From: Rhypophila decipiens
Taxonomy: Eukaryota; Ascomycota; Sordariomycetes; Sordariales; Naviculisporaceae
Direction of reading: 5' to 3'
Assembly: GCA_033297075.1 (NCBI GenBank)
Contig: MU858066.1
Span: forward strand, 186,001-250,000
DNA: 64,000 nucleotides
The notes beneath the pieces were generated by a model that saw only the letters and a list, made by a program, of their open reading frames with translations, did not search any database and was not told the origin of the DNA. A program made the translations under genes and the position numbers. This document shows, one piece after another, positions 46,455 to 58,504 of this stretch. The first letter of the stretch is position 1; each line of letters starts with the position of its first letter.

Positions 46455-46627
46455 AAAAACTCAGGGCCCCCGAAGGGACCCTGAGAAAAGCCTCTTTCGG
46501 CTTTTTTTTAATTGATCGTGCCCGGAATTGAACCGACACCCTCCCCGAGAGGGAAGGATGCTGCAGGCCGGAGGGGTACAGAGGAATTACTTGAGTCGCC
46601 GCAGCTGACCGTTGAGCTATGCCCAAC
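46455..46627 (-). ncRNA. Pol III-like transcript with tRNA-type promoter and two hairpins
   Basis: On the minus strand an A-box match TAGCTCAACGG (46619-46609) is followed 85 nt later by a B-box match GGTTCAATTCC (46534-46524). After the B box come eight A, a perfect 7-bp hairpin AAAAGCC-GAAAGA-GGCTTTT (46505-46486), an 11-bp hairpin CTCAGGGTCCC-TTCG-GGGGCCCTGAG (46485-46460) and five T (46459-46455). The TTCG hairpin is fully paired, with one G-U, only when read on the minus strand. The B box lies in an arm GTGTCGG/CCGGGCAC, but no acceptor stem can be formed, so it is not a normal tRNA. It may be a tRNA-derived SINE or an unknown Pol III RNA. Confidence 0.45.
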
Positions 46628-47036
46628 TCATCTCTGCTGTTGACATCCCCTCCAGTTGAAAACATGGGCCGGAGGGTTGTGCTTATATGGCTGGTTTCAA
46701 TGGTTGAGCCGGTCGGACGGCCTTGGAACGGACTAACAACGTTGGCCTACTATACAGGGAAGTTGTTGGGACGAAGAAGGCTTTTCGGGGCTGGGCTAGC
46801 TAGCTACATGTAATCTTTATATGGGCGTCTTGCTTTAGAGCTAGGTATCTTCTCTTTTCTCTTTTTCAGTGGAGATAATAATATGCAAGGCATGGTTGGT
46901 GTAATCAACTATAGCCCGACAGGACAGGCAATAACAAGGAGAGGTAGGAATGCATTTAGCTAGCCAAGTAAGGTACGGTATTTCTTCAGCCAACCGGTCA
47001 ATCTCACCATCCGCGTTGCCGCTGTCCCGGTCTTTG

Positions 47037-47663
47037 TCAACAGGGGTTGACACCATCGATAGGGCCATACGGCGGCGGCGCAGTCTCGTCCATCTTGTGT
47101 ACTGGCCAGAACCACCACGACCCAAAACGAGGCTGTAGGTGGTCATAGATGCAGTTGATGTCGCATTCGTCATCCTCCTTGCAACTATAACAAAACACCG
47201 ATCTGCCCTTGGAGTCAAAGGCTACGACTGAATGGATATTGTCTCTGCATAATTGCTCAGGTCGAAAATTCGAGATGGTATTGATAGACGGTCCGAAAAG
47301 TGCAAGTTCGGCAGACCATTGGCATTTCTCCTCATCTCCTGGGTCTTCAAGAAGAGTCCATGTTCGCATGTATTCCATGCCCCCCATGCCCTCCATGCCT
47401 TCCATGCCCTCCATTTCTTCCTTGTTTTCTAAGCTAAGTGGCTCGTAATGGCCGAGCGAGGGGACCACGTTGGAATCCGACCAGTGGAAACCCTCTCGCA
47501 TCAAGCGAGGGAGATCGTGGCATCGAACCTCTAACATGGCTGCCCAGTCTTGGCCATAGTCGAGATTAGGCGCGGGATGGAATACGATTGATAGTTGGTA
47601 GTTGTCGAGGTTGTATCGCGGGCGATTGTCGGCTGACACCACTCTTGGGTGGATGTTGCCCAT
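47037..47663 (-). CDS. Orphan protein, copy 1 of a two-member family
   Basis: A single exon encodes 208 residues, and I recognise no known domain. The protein has aromatic and Trp-rich segments: GFHWSDSNVVPS, WTLLEDPG, QLCRDNI and WWFWPVHKM. These occur in the same order in the gene ending at 59565 (GFYWSAANIVPS, WKLLEHPG, QLCRDNI, WWFCPEYQLM), so the two are paralogues. In the middle a short repeat encodes MEG-type triplets (EMEGMEGMEGMGGM, 47374-47416 on the plus strand); it is absent from copy 2. Several Cys follow (CYSCKEDDECDINC) that copy 2 lacks. There is no signal peptide or membrane segment. The Pol III-like element lies about 410 bp downstream on the same strand. Function unknown. 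Confidence 0.65.
   Translation of the reverse strand: MGNIHPRVVSADNRPRYNLDNYQLSIVFHPAPNLDYGQDWAAMLEVRCHDLPRLMREGFHWSDSNVVPSLGHYEPLSLENKEEMEGMEGMEGMGGMEYMRTWTLLEDPGDEEKCQWSAELALFGPSINTISNFRPEQLCRDNIHSVVAFDSKGRSVFCYSCKEDDECDINCIYDHLQPRFGSWWFWPVHKMDETAPPPYGPIDGVNPC
47374..47416. repeat. Short 9-bp coding repeat (Met-Glu-Gly)
   Basis: On the minus strand the unit GGCATGGAG and close variants is repeated four to five times inside the orphan gene, adding Met-Glu-Gly triplets in frame. It looks like a young coding microsatellite. Confidence 0.7.
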
Positions 47664-48241
47664 GATGGCAGATGAGGAAGATTAGGCAAGTGTTGATTTG
47701 TAGACGTTGCTCTCCACCATGACAGAGGCAGATGGTTGTGTTGTTGCGAGGTTGATGGACTTGTTTGCGGGGGTAGCTGAGTCTGTCTGGTGAATGTTGA
47801 CGAAGAAGGAAAATGGAATAAGAGGACATGTATACTAATAATTTCGATTGCGCACGTGTGGGCATCTGCCTCGAAGTTTAAGTTCTGAGAGAGAATCGTG
47901 AAAACCTAACTTTATTATGGTGGATGCAAATTATAATGCCTGAACTTGATCAAGTGCTATCTCCAGGCTCCCGAGTGGCGAAAAAAAGTGAGTAAACAAC
48001 AAGAGATAAGAAACAGTGGAACGTAAGCATACAAGCCAGAGATAAAGTATCCATAAGTATTCCAGGGAGGGAAGAACCTCTTACAAGATACAGTACATCG
48101 CCATTTGCTTCTGCTGACCCATCTGCTCTTACAAAACCGCAGTGATCCACCACAAACTCAAAACCCAAGACAGGTATCACGACAACACAGCCCTCACATT
48201 TTACAGTTTCAACACCAACAGTAATCCTCACAGCCCGGCCC
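47664..48241. other. Intergenic region between orphan gene and membrane protein
   Basis: Promoter side of the orphan gene and 3' side of the membrane protein gene. No additional gene is seen. Confidence 0.5.
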
Positions 48242-49174
48242 TCAAACAGCCTCCTGCTGGATCTGGTGCCCCCCATTAACCCCCATCCGTCCAGCCCATC
48301 TCTCCCTCCTCCTCGACCTCCGTTCCCGTCCTCTCTTCAAAAGTCCAGCCAGTCGCCCGCTCAACAATCCCCCTTTGGCCCCCTGACCAACCCAATCCCC
48401 AACCCGTCGGGACTCTTCCTTACTCCTCCTTCTCAGCGTCAACCCAACACCCTCAAAAATAACAACACAGACCATCTCCATGATAATCGCCATGCCCAGC
48501 AAATAATCCGCATATTTGGTGCTTCCCCCAAAAGCACTAAAATCCGAGTTGTTCCCAAAAACAACCATGCAACTAAACACAATCCTCACCAAAGCAAATG
48601 GAATCGCCACCCCAACTGCAAGTAACAACCTCTTCTCTCCCTTTTCCACCTTCTTAACCTGAAAGGCCGTTAAAACCGTCGAGATAACTACGATCGCAAA
48701 CCCGGCAATCATAAATCCCAATCCCACTTTTGTTTCCACCGCGATCGTATACCCCGTAGACAAATAACTCCCACTCAACGCTCCCCCGACAATGCCCAAA
48801 ATCATCCCAATGATGACAAAGACCTGAACCCATCGTACATGCTTCGCCTTGACAAATGTATTTCCCCCGCCAAAATCTATACTCTCCAACACTCTAGATA
48901 ACAAGCCGAGCATGGTAAGGACCAAGGCAGAAACCCCGATCCCCAAGAGGGTTTGAGTGCCGATTGGGAGATTGATATTGCCCGGATCGGAGTAAACGGA
49001 TGCGAGCTGGAAGGAGGCCGTCATTAGACGAACGAAGGAGAAGATTACGAGGTAGAGCCATCCTGCGTTTCGCTTGTAGCCGTGGATGTATGCTAGATAA
49101 GAGGCGATGAAGAGGGAAGGGGTATAGAAGGCTATGCAGGCTATTGAGATCGAGTCGAGTTCGGAGAGGGCCAT
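48242..49174 (-). CDS. Seven-helix fungal membrane protein (DUF7702-like)
   Basis: One exon encodes 310 residues with a good start context (aaaATGGCC). Seven hydrophobic segments are visible: ISIACIAFYTPSLFIASYL, LYLVIFSFVRLMTASF, TLLGIGVSALVLTMLGLL, VQVFVIIGMILGIVGGAL, LGFMIAGFAIVVISTVL, RLLLAVGVAIPFALVRIVF and LLGMAIIMEMVCVVIF. The tail is strongly basic (RRRSKEESRR, RGRERRSRRRERW) and cytosolic by the positive-inside rule. This pattern matches a large family of fungal integral membrane proteins annotated only as DUF7702; no biochemical role is established for it that I know of. The order of helices recalls receptors of the seven-helix type, but I see no receptor signature. Confidence 0.82.
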   Translation of the reverse strand: MALSELDSISIACIAFYTPSLFIASYLAYIHGYKRNAGWLYLVIFSFVRLMTASFQLASVYSDPGNINLPIGTQTLLGIGVSALVLTMLGLLSRVLESIDFGGGNTFVKAKHVRWVQVFVIIGMILGIVGGALSGSYLSTGYTIAVETKVGLGFMIAGFAIVVISTVLTAFQVKKVEKGEKRLLLAVGVAIPFALVRIVFSCMVVFGNNSDFSAFGGSTKYADYLLGMAIIMEMVCVVIFEGVGLTLRRRSKEESRRVGDWVGQGAKGGLLSGRLAGLLKRGRERRSRRRERWAGRMGVNGGHQIQQEAV

Positions 49175-52100
49175 TTTTGGTGGTTGGTCTTTTTGTGGAT
49201 TGGGTCAGGTTGGAGTTGGGAGGTGTACTGAACGAGCGAGTCGACTGTCGAGCGGAGAGGATGGGCTCGAGCTTGAGCTGTCCCGGGGGACGAAAACAAA
49301 AGCGGGAAGAAGGGGAAGAGAAAGAAAGCAAGACAGCTAGCTAAGCTGGCCGAGAGAACCACCGTCTTTACGTATGGCCCAAGGACGTGAAGCTATTCCT
49401 TCCCAAACCGTCTGGCATCAGCAAAATGTTCGGGACCTAGCCCAATTATTCCCTGGTAAAATTGCAACATCGAACCCTTGGATCCTTTCTCACTGCAAAT
49501 GGTCATGAGAAAACTGCAAGAGGGGGAAACTATTCCCTAGGAGGAGGACAGCTTGATCGTGATCGAACCATTCCCCACATCGTTTGCAGCTCATCCTCGT
49601 TGCACTTGGCCGTAGTCGTCCTCGTGCACAAAGAAAGCGAGGCTTTTCTTGGATCATGATTGGCTTGGCGACTTTCAGGTCCCCATACTATCTCTCTACC
49701 ATTCCGTTTTCTGTAATCTTTTCCGGCAGGCAGCTTTAGAAAATTCATTCGTATCGTCAGTGAGATTTATTTGAGAGGCAAGCTTTGGGGTCCCGCTGCG
49801 ATTGCACCGAAGGTGTCGGGCCGGCGCCGACAACGTGAATCACGTTTTCTATTGCGTCCACCTCGTTGGTGTTTCTTGCCGCTGAAGAGCACAGATTTCC
49901 AACGAGAAGAGCGAGAACGATAACGAGGAGGAAGCGAACCAAGGGAGGTAGGTGTCCATTCCCGGCCTGGCGGGGATTTTAGTCGAGCGGTTGACAATCT
50001 CGGTTGCTTCAGCTGTCTCCTCTTTCCTGGGTGTGCTCAGAGTGCTGTCGTGACAGCTTTGCATCGTGAACACAACAACAGTGAGTCTCAAGTCAAGAAT
50101 AATGAATTGTTTCAATCTTGATCGATGACGAAATGGAGATCGGTTTGATGCCAAGATGTGTCGGTGGTCCTGCCAGGAATTCAGGGTCCTGTCAATCAGT
50201 GAAGGGTTCGAGCCTTGTCGCAGACAAGCTTTCGCGCCTCCACCCGGAAGCGGTCTAGACCCCCACTGACCCCGTTCAGCCACGATAACGATAGGGGAAG
50301 GGATCGTCACTTCCCTTCCTTCCATTTGGGCACTACACAAGAAAGGACCCTGATGGGCTGCACCATTCGGATCGGGGGTCGCGGCGATCGGTTAATCCGG
50401 AGCCGTTCTAGAACTTTGGACCTTTCTACGGAGTAATGCGATGCGCATTGCACCCATTTGGGTTTGGCAGTTATAGTACTAATTTGGTTCCATAGTGTGC
50501 GTACCCTGCGATGGGCTGACGATGCTTCCCTTCCCGTGCTCGTGGTCCAACAGTGTTCCACCTATGTGTTCTATGGTTTGACAGTTCAAAAAACACATGG
50601 CGAAGCAGCAGTGACGGAATAACTTCCGCATGTTGAATGGCAGAAGTTTATTTCTGGAAACCGAATTCACCGACTTTGCAGTACTCGTTCGTGCTTGCCG
50701 TATTATGTGTATGTACACGTGTAGATTGTGGTGTTGGGGCTTTAGTCACGCCGGGCCGGCCCTTCTCGGCCCCCAAGGCTCGGTCGTACCGACACCGACA
50801 CGGTGGATTTAGACACGAGCAGAAAACCTGCATATATTGGCAGCTGGTGGTGAGGTAATTACCTAACAAACACAGTCTGTCGTGGTTCTTGGTGTCCGTA
50901 TTCACGACACAAGTGCTGATCAATAATAATAGGCCATGTGTAGCGTAACGCACGTAGGGCTGGCTGGTGTGAAGGACCAGAGGGTACGAATATGAAGCTA
51001 GAGAAAATCGTCTCACCGAGCCAGGGACCTGGTGGGCGTTTGTGAAAGGGGAAAGACAAGCCACATACCGCAAAAATAAATAAAATTTTCCGGTAGGTCA
51101 TGTGTTTACACCGGCAGGAGAATATATCTACCGGTATTTCTCATTCAAACCGCTTGTAGAGCCCGTACACGGTGATAAGGATCTCGCAGCTTTTTTATAC
51201 GAGCACTATCAGCAATGCTGACAAAGCTATGTCACTATGTACCGCACACGTGAAATTGACCTGGCGTGCACGGACTATACAAGCGGTTTGGTTTAGAAAA
51301 GGCGGTAGGTTTAGCTACCCCATGCCGTTGCCGGCTTCATTGCCGTCACCAGTGCCACAAATTGGCATCGTGGTGGAGGCCATATGGCACCCAAGGGCGT
51401 GGACGGGAGTGTTGTGCAGATGGATGAGAATGGGTGGAGGGATATCTGGATAACGTCAGCTGACTTACACGGCCTTCCCTCCAGGTGCATTGGACTTTCT
51501 GGGCCCGGCATAATGGTTCGCCAACCCCATGCCTTGGCCCAAAATGGAAATATAGTCCCAGCAGCCTGGGTATTGGAAAGGGGAGATTAAGTAACTGTGC
51601 TAAGTTTACTCGTCGTTAGGAGCAAAAGGCGCTGGCGATGAGACTGTGCCACAGGATTATTCGGCAGTCGGGATCTTAGCCTTATATGTCTTACTCTGAT
51701 GGGATCTGGTGGTGTAGCAAGCGGGAACTGAATGTGGAAGGTGACAAGAAAAGACCCTGGAGAAGAGTCACCCACCGAGACCCAAAGTTGCAAAAAGGTT
51801 GATCATGCTACAACAGCAAGGGTAAGGGGTGAAGAGTAGTGTATGAGTGAGCACCTTCGGAACCGGCAGTTTGGGCTTCGGGTGGGTATATGCATTTTGC
51901 AAACATACGACCCTTGTTGGCGATATAAAGTCACCAACGATAGGTGTACTGGACGGAATACGCACCTACCACGATATCAGGCTTTGGATATCCGTACACC
52001 CGCCTTGTTCACAATAGAGACCTTTTTGGACGGTTGACAAGCCTCAGCGGTGGATAGCTAGCGCAGTTGAAGCCACCCGGATAATTGTGGACTACCATCT

Positions 52101-55100
52101 TCCATGCAGGGTCTCGAAGTCTTCTAGAAGATCGAGATGGATGGCTCGATTTTGGGTGTAGAACATGATGCTGTCGTGTAAACATGCCGAAATCGGGCTG
52201 TGGTCGGTAAACTCCATTTGTGACCTGATGCGCTTTGCCCTGTCGTGACAGCAAGCCACAGACGGGAATCTGCAATGGGCGTCAATCCTCTCCGCAATGT
52301 CGAGGTCGAGACCCATATCGATGACCAAAATGAAGAAAGTTCCTCTGGGTCGTGAGAAGCGGTGAAGTGTGTCGAGATTGATTTGCCGGAGAGACGAAAT
52401 AGTAGATGAGCCATGTCTTGGACGAAAAATATTTTGTCTCCGAACCGGCCATATGACAGCGAGCGAGTCTCTGTGATTCGCGACCATAGAGGTCTGGACA
52501 ACACAGAGAAAAGTTTTGGAGCCGGAGATGGTGATTCGTGATATGCAAGCCATCTATCGACTACTGCAGAGCACAGCCACCCAACCCCGCGCGGTACAGT
52601 ACTGTGTGTTCAGTGCATCGCGTGTTTAGCCACATTTTGAAGCTTTTACTCCGTAATTTGTGCTTGATTCCTTGTGAACTTTCGGGTCATGAGCGGTCGA
52701 CAATCGATAGATTGGGTGTGACATGGAATCATCGTTGTGATCCATCGGATGCGCTTCATCAGTCGCGCGGTTCAAAGCCGCCCTTTCAAGTTCAAACTCG
52801 AGAAATCGAACCCGTTCAAGTGGGAGCTGCGGAATCATATTTCCCCAATGCGTCGCTATAATTTCGCTGGTAAGGCTGATTTTATTGGCGGTTAAACAAG
52901 ACTTGGGGTAATTTGTTGCTACAGGGGAAAAAACCCTCATTGTGCTGTACGGTCGAGCCTCATGTTGGTGTGTGCCCGTGGCTGTTGACAGCCCGTCTTT
53001 TATTAGGTCTAGCGCTGGTATCCCGTTCTGGCGTGATGGCTTCTCATCTGCAAGCTCTTTGGTTGGACCCTTTCCGCGCAACCACGCTTGGTTCCGAGAA
53101 GCGCATCTCAGGCACGCTAGTGTAGGGCTGTGTGGAAGTCACGATGCACGAGTCGGGAAGAGTTCTTGGAAGCTGCGTGAATGCGAGATGAGATGTTTCT
53201 TCCTGCCTCCTGGATCGGTTCGAACTTTGGGAGCTCGAGCCATATCTGTGCAACGGGAGGACAATTTTGCCCGATTCGGGACTTACATGATGTTTGAACT
53301 TGAGGTCCGGTACTGGATGTTCCGCCAAGCAGATGGCATCAGCAAATTATTAGCCAACTGCCATGTCTAAGCCACAGCCCTCGGCAACTGAATCGACAGA
53401 ATTCGTCAAAACACGATTCTTTCTCGTCTCTCATATACAGACCGCTAGAAAAAAAAGGCAACATGTGCGCACAAGAATTTACTTTGAGTGGCTGCCCATT
53501 CGTGTTTGTGTTCTCCGGAAGAGACTCTTGCCATTTAGCAGGTGAATCATATGCCGAAATACTGAATCACAACAGAACGACAGATCCTTGGGACGATATG
53601 TGGACTGTCGTAAAACGTCTCAGCCGCCACAATGCCAAGGAGACCTGAAGCTGTTGAATTGAGTGCTCATCCTCGAGCTGTCCCAGCTTCCAGCTGCTCC
53701 AGATGGCACACCTTGCACTGGACTGGACATCCAGGCACACATGAGTTATCTCCTTTGAAAGAGCGCCCGAGAAAGGCCCGTCATCCAGCGAATACCCTCT
53801 CGTCGAGCTCTAAACACGAAGCTGCAAGGACGCCGTTCCGGCTCTGGGACCCTGATGCTTGGAACTTTGAAGCTTTTGACATATGTTTGGCCCAGAGACG
53901 TTGGAGAGTCACAAAGCACCAACATGGGGGAACATGGGGGGTGCCAGGGCCAGGGTTGTGGATGCTTTGAAATCACCACTCCTACTCCATATGCCGTACT
54001 CTGCTTGTAGATGCATCACAAAGTGTGAGCTGAAGCTCAACTCTTGGGAAAGGTAACGTTTCTGCTTCGCAGCTGCCTGGTCGAGGTCGGAGCCCGAGAT
54101 ATCATTGTGTCTGCACACATCTGCAAGACTGCAAGCCTCCAAGCCAACTAAGCCATAAACCAAAAGAAAGAGCGCCCAGCAGGTTTCTAGAAGCCTTTGA
54201 AAATGCAAGCCATTTGAAGCCATCGCCATCGAATGAGGGAGATTTTGGTGGGGGGATCCATTTAAGCTTTGTGCCCCATGTCGTTGTGAGTGATGCCAAG
54301 AGCCTCGTTAAAGTGGAGGGCAGGGGTGCTGATCACCCTAGCACCCTTGCACCTCGCACCCGATGACAGCACCTGCCGTGGAAGTGGGTCCGACCCTGGG
54401 CCTTCGCACAGGTAGCCCAAAATGGAAGCGACGCTAGACCTCATTCGGCGAACCCTCCAATGAGTTAGCGAGCGAATCTGTGACCGGGGCTGGCTTACAT
54501 GGCTTGGAGAGATGGACAGGAACTTCTGTCGACAACTTCCGAGATGGAATTCTCCACGAAACCTTTACCTCTTCGCTCTCTTCAAACCCTCCAAAGACTT
54601 GTTCCTGGTCTGTTAATACCCCAGGTACATCCGTATCTGGAACACACCTCCCACACGATTGGACCTCCATCACGGGAAAGTGGGCGCTCAATTCAGGGGC
54701 TGTGCATTTCTGGACTTTCTCGCAGGTCCACGACACAACCTCGCGGCCAATGTTTCCAACGTCTTGGTATACAACCGTCCAAGGCCCTAGTCACTGAATC
54801 GTACTGGTCCTCGACAGCCATATATTGACTAGACACGGTACCTCGGAAGTCAGGACCTGGACTGCTTGTGCCACCCCTCCACGGCCCACCTCTACAAGGT
54901 TGCACGGTACCCTACCTGAGCCTACCATTCCATCCACATCCACGTCTTCCCGATCCGCTGCTTGCGCTTGACACAAATTGCAAGACTGGGGCTTGTACTG
55001 GCCCCTGGTCCTGCAGGTTGGAACATAGCCCTACGAGAAATTGATGGATGGGCTTTCCCAAGACACTCGAGAGCCACGCTAGTCACAATATAGCATGATC

Positions 55101-55710
55101 TCGCGTCTGCTGGTATAGGGGAGACGAGGGCGGGCCAAGTCTGATTCACTCGACTTGATTGTCTCGAGTCTGCCTTATGAACTGCGGCCTCCTTCCCCTT
55201 CCCAATCCATCCATATTTCATACCCAACTTAAGAACTTGGCTGTCCCGTCGGTCGTCAGGCTTTCCTCCAGGCTTCCTTGAACTCTGAAGGCATTCCCGT
55301 TATTCGTCGTCGTCGTTACTCGAAGGAGCTCCGACTAGGCTGTGGTATTCGGCATCGTGATACCCAACAGTCCGCTTCCAACACCCGAGACGCGTGTACT
55401 GTACTCTACAGCCCCTCCAGCGTCCAGCACCGCCAGAAGCCCACATTGCTAGGGCCCTCCGACACGAGCAGAGCTGGACATCGTCGACAGCGCCCTGGTA
55501 GATCCGAGATCGTCAATCCTGACTAGACGCCTGTAACGCCGCACTGGCCCCGGGAGGAGCCGTTGACCGGTCAGTGCTTCGGCTGCCGAGTGCAACGGGT
55601 CCCCGATATTACCCTCCTGCGGCGTTTTAGCCAACTTCCTCTTTCAGTCGAATTCGACGCCCAAGCAGCCTCGTCTCTCAGCCTTAGCCTTAGCATCAGC
55701 TCCAGCAGCC
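49175..55710. other. 6.5-kb gene-free region
   Basis: This is the longest gene-free stretch. Frames are short, interrupted and mostly lack ATG. One 61-codon frame (49942-49757, minus strand) looks like a signal peptide followed by a short chain, but it begins with TTG and has no clear splice partner. A 153-codon frame at 52553-52092 (minus strand) shows no motif. The end of the region should hold the promoter of the zinc-cluster gene. I see no inverted-repeat element or tandem array. Confidence 0.45.
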
Positions 55711-57906
55711 ATGGTCTACTGCGGGAAGCCCAGCAAAGGATGCTCCAACTGTCGGGAGCGAAAGATCAGAGTAAGCGCTTTTCTTCTAGTCATCTTCTAG
55801 CTTCTGCTCGCTGCCCCAATGAGGGCCTGTCCCATCCTCTTGGGATCCCGCCCCACCCCTTCAACTGCCCAACTATTCTTAAGTACATCCCCACTCGGTC
55901 CCCCATCATGCCCCCCATCTCTGCTTGGATGCCAGATGGCTTGCTTTATGCGTCGGTTCCCGAATCATGTATGTGGGTTAACATGCAGCCTATAGTGCGA
56001 CCAAAGAGAACATGGATGTGGCCAATGCGAGAAGAGACAACAAAAGTGTCCTGGCTACCGGAATCTGGTAGATCTCATGTTTAGAGATGAAAGCTCCCAC
56101 GTCATCAAAAAGGCCAAAGCAAAGGCAAAGAAGCGCAACCATCTCGCCATCGACTCGAGCCTCTCTCCCAGCTCCTCCGAACGAGGTCCTTCCCTCACCC
56201 CCGAACCTCCCCGCAAGTCTTTGTCGCTAGTCGTCCCGAGGATAGATCGATCAAGCAGTCCATCAAATCAGTCGGTGTGGTCCTGCGACGATGATAGTGT
56301 GCTGATGTCCCCCGAGTCGGGGAGCTGGCCCGTCACACCAGCGATGGCCCTCTTCTACAACCTGGCCCCCACCTGCCAGGAGCGAGGGTTCGCCTACTTC
56401 TTCTCGCGCTATGTCTCGGTTGAGGAAACAGCTTACCACCAGAGGTTCGATTTCCTCCGTGAAGTGTGGAATCCCTCTGCATTAGTTCCAGAACGCGAGC
56501 TGGATGGTGTCCTTGCTAGCATGACGGCCGTGGGGCTCATGGGCCTGGCGAGCCTCGAACGCTCGACAGAACTGAGGGAAGCTGCTCAAAAGTCTTACGG
56601 CACGGCCCTCCAACTGACCAACCAGGCGCTCATGGATCCGGTAGAGGCCCTCAAGGATACCACCATGCTGTCGGTTCTCATTCTTGGCCTGTTTGAGATG
56701 CTGGCAGACAACGCGGAACGGTCACAGACGATAGTGGCCTTCCAGGACCATGTCAATGGGGCCGTGGCGCTGGCCAAGATCCGAGGGGTCGCACAATTCC
56801 GCACCAACGCGGGGATAAGGATGTTTGGCATGCTTTGTCAAAGAGTAATCATGAGCTGCCTTGTGAAAGAGGCCCCGTTTCCTCCAGAATTGATGATTCT
56901 TTGGCATGAGATGGCCAAGAATCTGGATCCCACCGACCCGACTGTTTGGGTCACCCCATTGATGGCCGAGATTGTCCAAGTTCGACACGACATTAGGCAG
57001 GGCGAGATGACAGACGCCGAGATCATCGTCGGCAGGTTATTAAACATTGAAGCTGATTTTGAGACACGCATCACACAACTTCCATCATCCTGGCAGTACC
57101 GCACATTTAGGGTTGACCGGTACCATCCCGCGATATTTGGCAACACGTGCCACCTGTATCCTTCATTACGACATGCTAGCATGTGGAACATGATCCGGCT
57201 AGTCCGCATCTTGACGCTCGAAACCATTTTGACTACAATCTACGACGAGTCGCAACAGTTCCCGCCTCGCCTCTCGTCCGACTTTTATGTAAAAGAGTTT
57301 AGCAAAGCCAAGCGCAAGCTCAAGCACATGGTCGAGGCCATCTGCGCCACAGTACCCCAGCACCAGGGCCTCATCGATCCTACCGACGGCACCATCGACA
57401 ACTATGGGTCGGCCACCACACCAATCTCCAGTGTCGAAGTCGTCGGCACGCCATCGCCCGCCACCTCGCCGTCATCAAGGGTATCCGAGTCTGGGAGCAG
57501 CAGTGCCCACAGCCCTCGGGATCAATTCGACAGACCGCGAGCATCTGGACTTACGATCCTGGATCTCACCAAGGCAACGGATCGAACGGACGAAGCCGCG
57601 AGGATCACGCTTCTCATGTCGGCCCCTAGCACCATTATCTGGCCGCTCTTTGTGGTGGGCATGTCGTCGGTCTGTAAAGAAGACATGAAGACGTACGCGG
57701 TGGATAGGCTCAAGACGATTTGTGCCGAGACCAGTATCAGTCAGGCAGACGCCGCAGCCAACCTGATCGATGAGTATGAGGCCTCTAATGAGTGGTTGGA
57801 TGTGCCTCTGAGGCCGGCAAATGAGGGACACCAGCAACAGGCCATGTTTCTAGAGAGTAGGGATCTTTTGAGCACGAGCATGCTTTACCCGGCTGTTCCT
57901 GTATGA
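55711..57906 (+). CDS. Zn(II)2Cys6 transcription factor
   Basis: Two exons, 55711-55770 and 55996-57906, give 656 residues. The 225-bp intron (GTAAGC..CTATAG) is long for this window and could contain a short extra exon. It splits the zinc cluster: exon 1 gives CSNCRERKIR and exon 2 continues CDQREHGCGQCEKRQQKC. Together they make a perfect C-X2-C-X6-C-X6-C-X2-C-X6-C cluster at residues 11-38, followed by PGYRNLVDLMFRDES, a common continuation in this subfamily. A basic linker (KKAKAKAKKRN) is next, then a large helical middle region of the fungal transcription-factor type with FFSRYVS and MTAVGLMGLASLER near its start. The protein should act in the nucleus on CGG-type sites. Targets cannot be told; it is not beside a pathway gene set. 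Confidence 0.92.
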
Positions 57907-58504
57907 TGATTCTTGGGTAAATTTTACTTTATGACGTGATGACTCTCGAAAATGAAAAAGGATGCGGAAGAGGCAAATAATGGTGATTAGCGTTTATAAA
58001 TTATACCCACAAGTGGTTTGGATTCGGTTCGGTTTTGACTTTTTTTGTTTGTCATTGTTCGGGTCACTGCACTTGCCGGGACTGGGAGGAATGGAAGGAT
58101 GGAATCATGCATTTTTGGATATAGCAGGTGTACATGGAAAGAAAGAGTCGCCACCCGATCTGAAATGAATTGGAGCACTATGTGTTATCTAGAGGATTGA
58201 AATATCCGGTATTCTTAAGAATGGTTTTGAGTTTGTGGTGGTTCAGTGTTTATTTACCCATCACACATCGTAAGTGCATCCTTTTTGGTGTTTAAATCTA
58301 ACTTTACTATAACCTTTGAGACTCACTTTCGAGTTCGTCCGTTCGAATAGCGGCTCAAACCACAGAACCCAGGATTTATGGCTGCCTATATAAAGCCCCC
58401 ATCTCTTCTTCTTTTGTTTCAAGAACCACACAGAGTCCGCTTCCTGAGCCGGCAGCAAAGTCCATCATACCCACGAACTAGAAATCTAAACCTAATCTAC
58501 CATC
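57907..58504. other. Intergenic region downstream of the zinc-cluster gene
   Basis: 3' side of the zinc-cluster gene and promoter side of orphan copy 2. A CTATATAAAG-like sequence near 58390 could be a TATA element about 110 bp before the ATG at 58505. No gene is seen. Confidence 0.4.

Noticed and set aside
49757..49942. 61-codon minus-strand frame resembling a small secreted protein
   Set aside because: The signal-peptide-like start is preceded by TTG rather than ATG and I found no exon to supply a start.
50195..50235. B-box-like GGGTTCGAGCC on the plus strand
   Set aside because: No matching A box, acceptor stem or terminator, so not a tRNA.
52092..52553. 153-codon minus-strand frame
   Set aside because: No motif, no good start, and other frames on the same strand are equally open.
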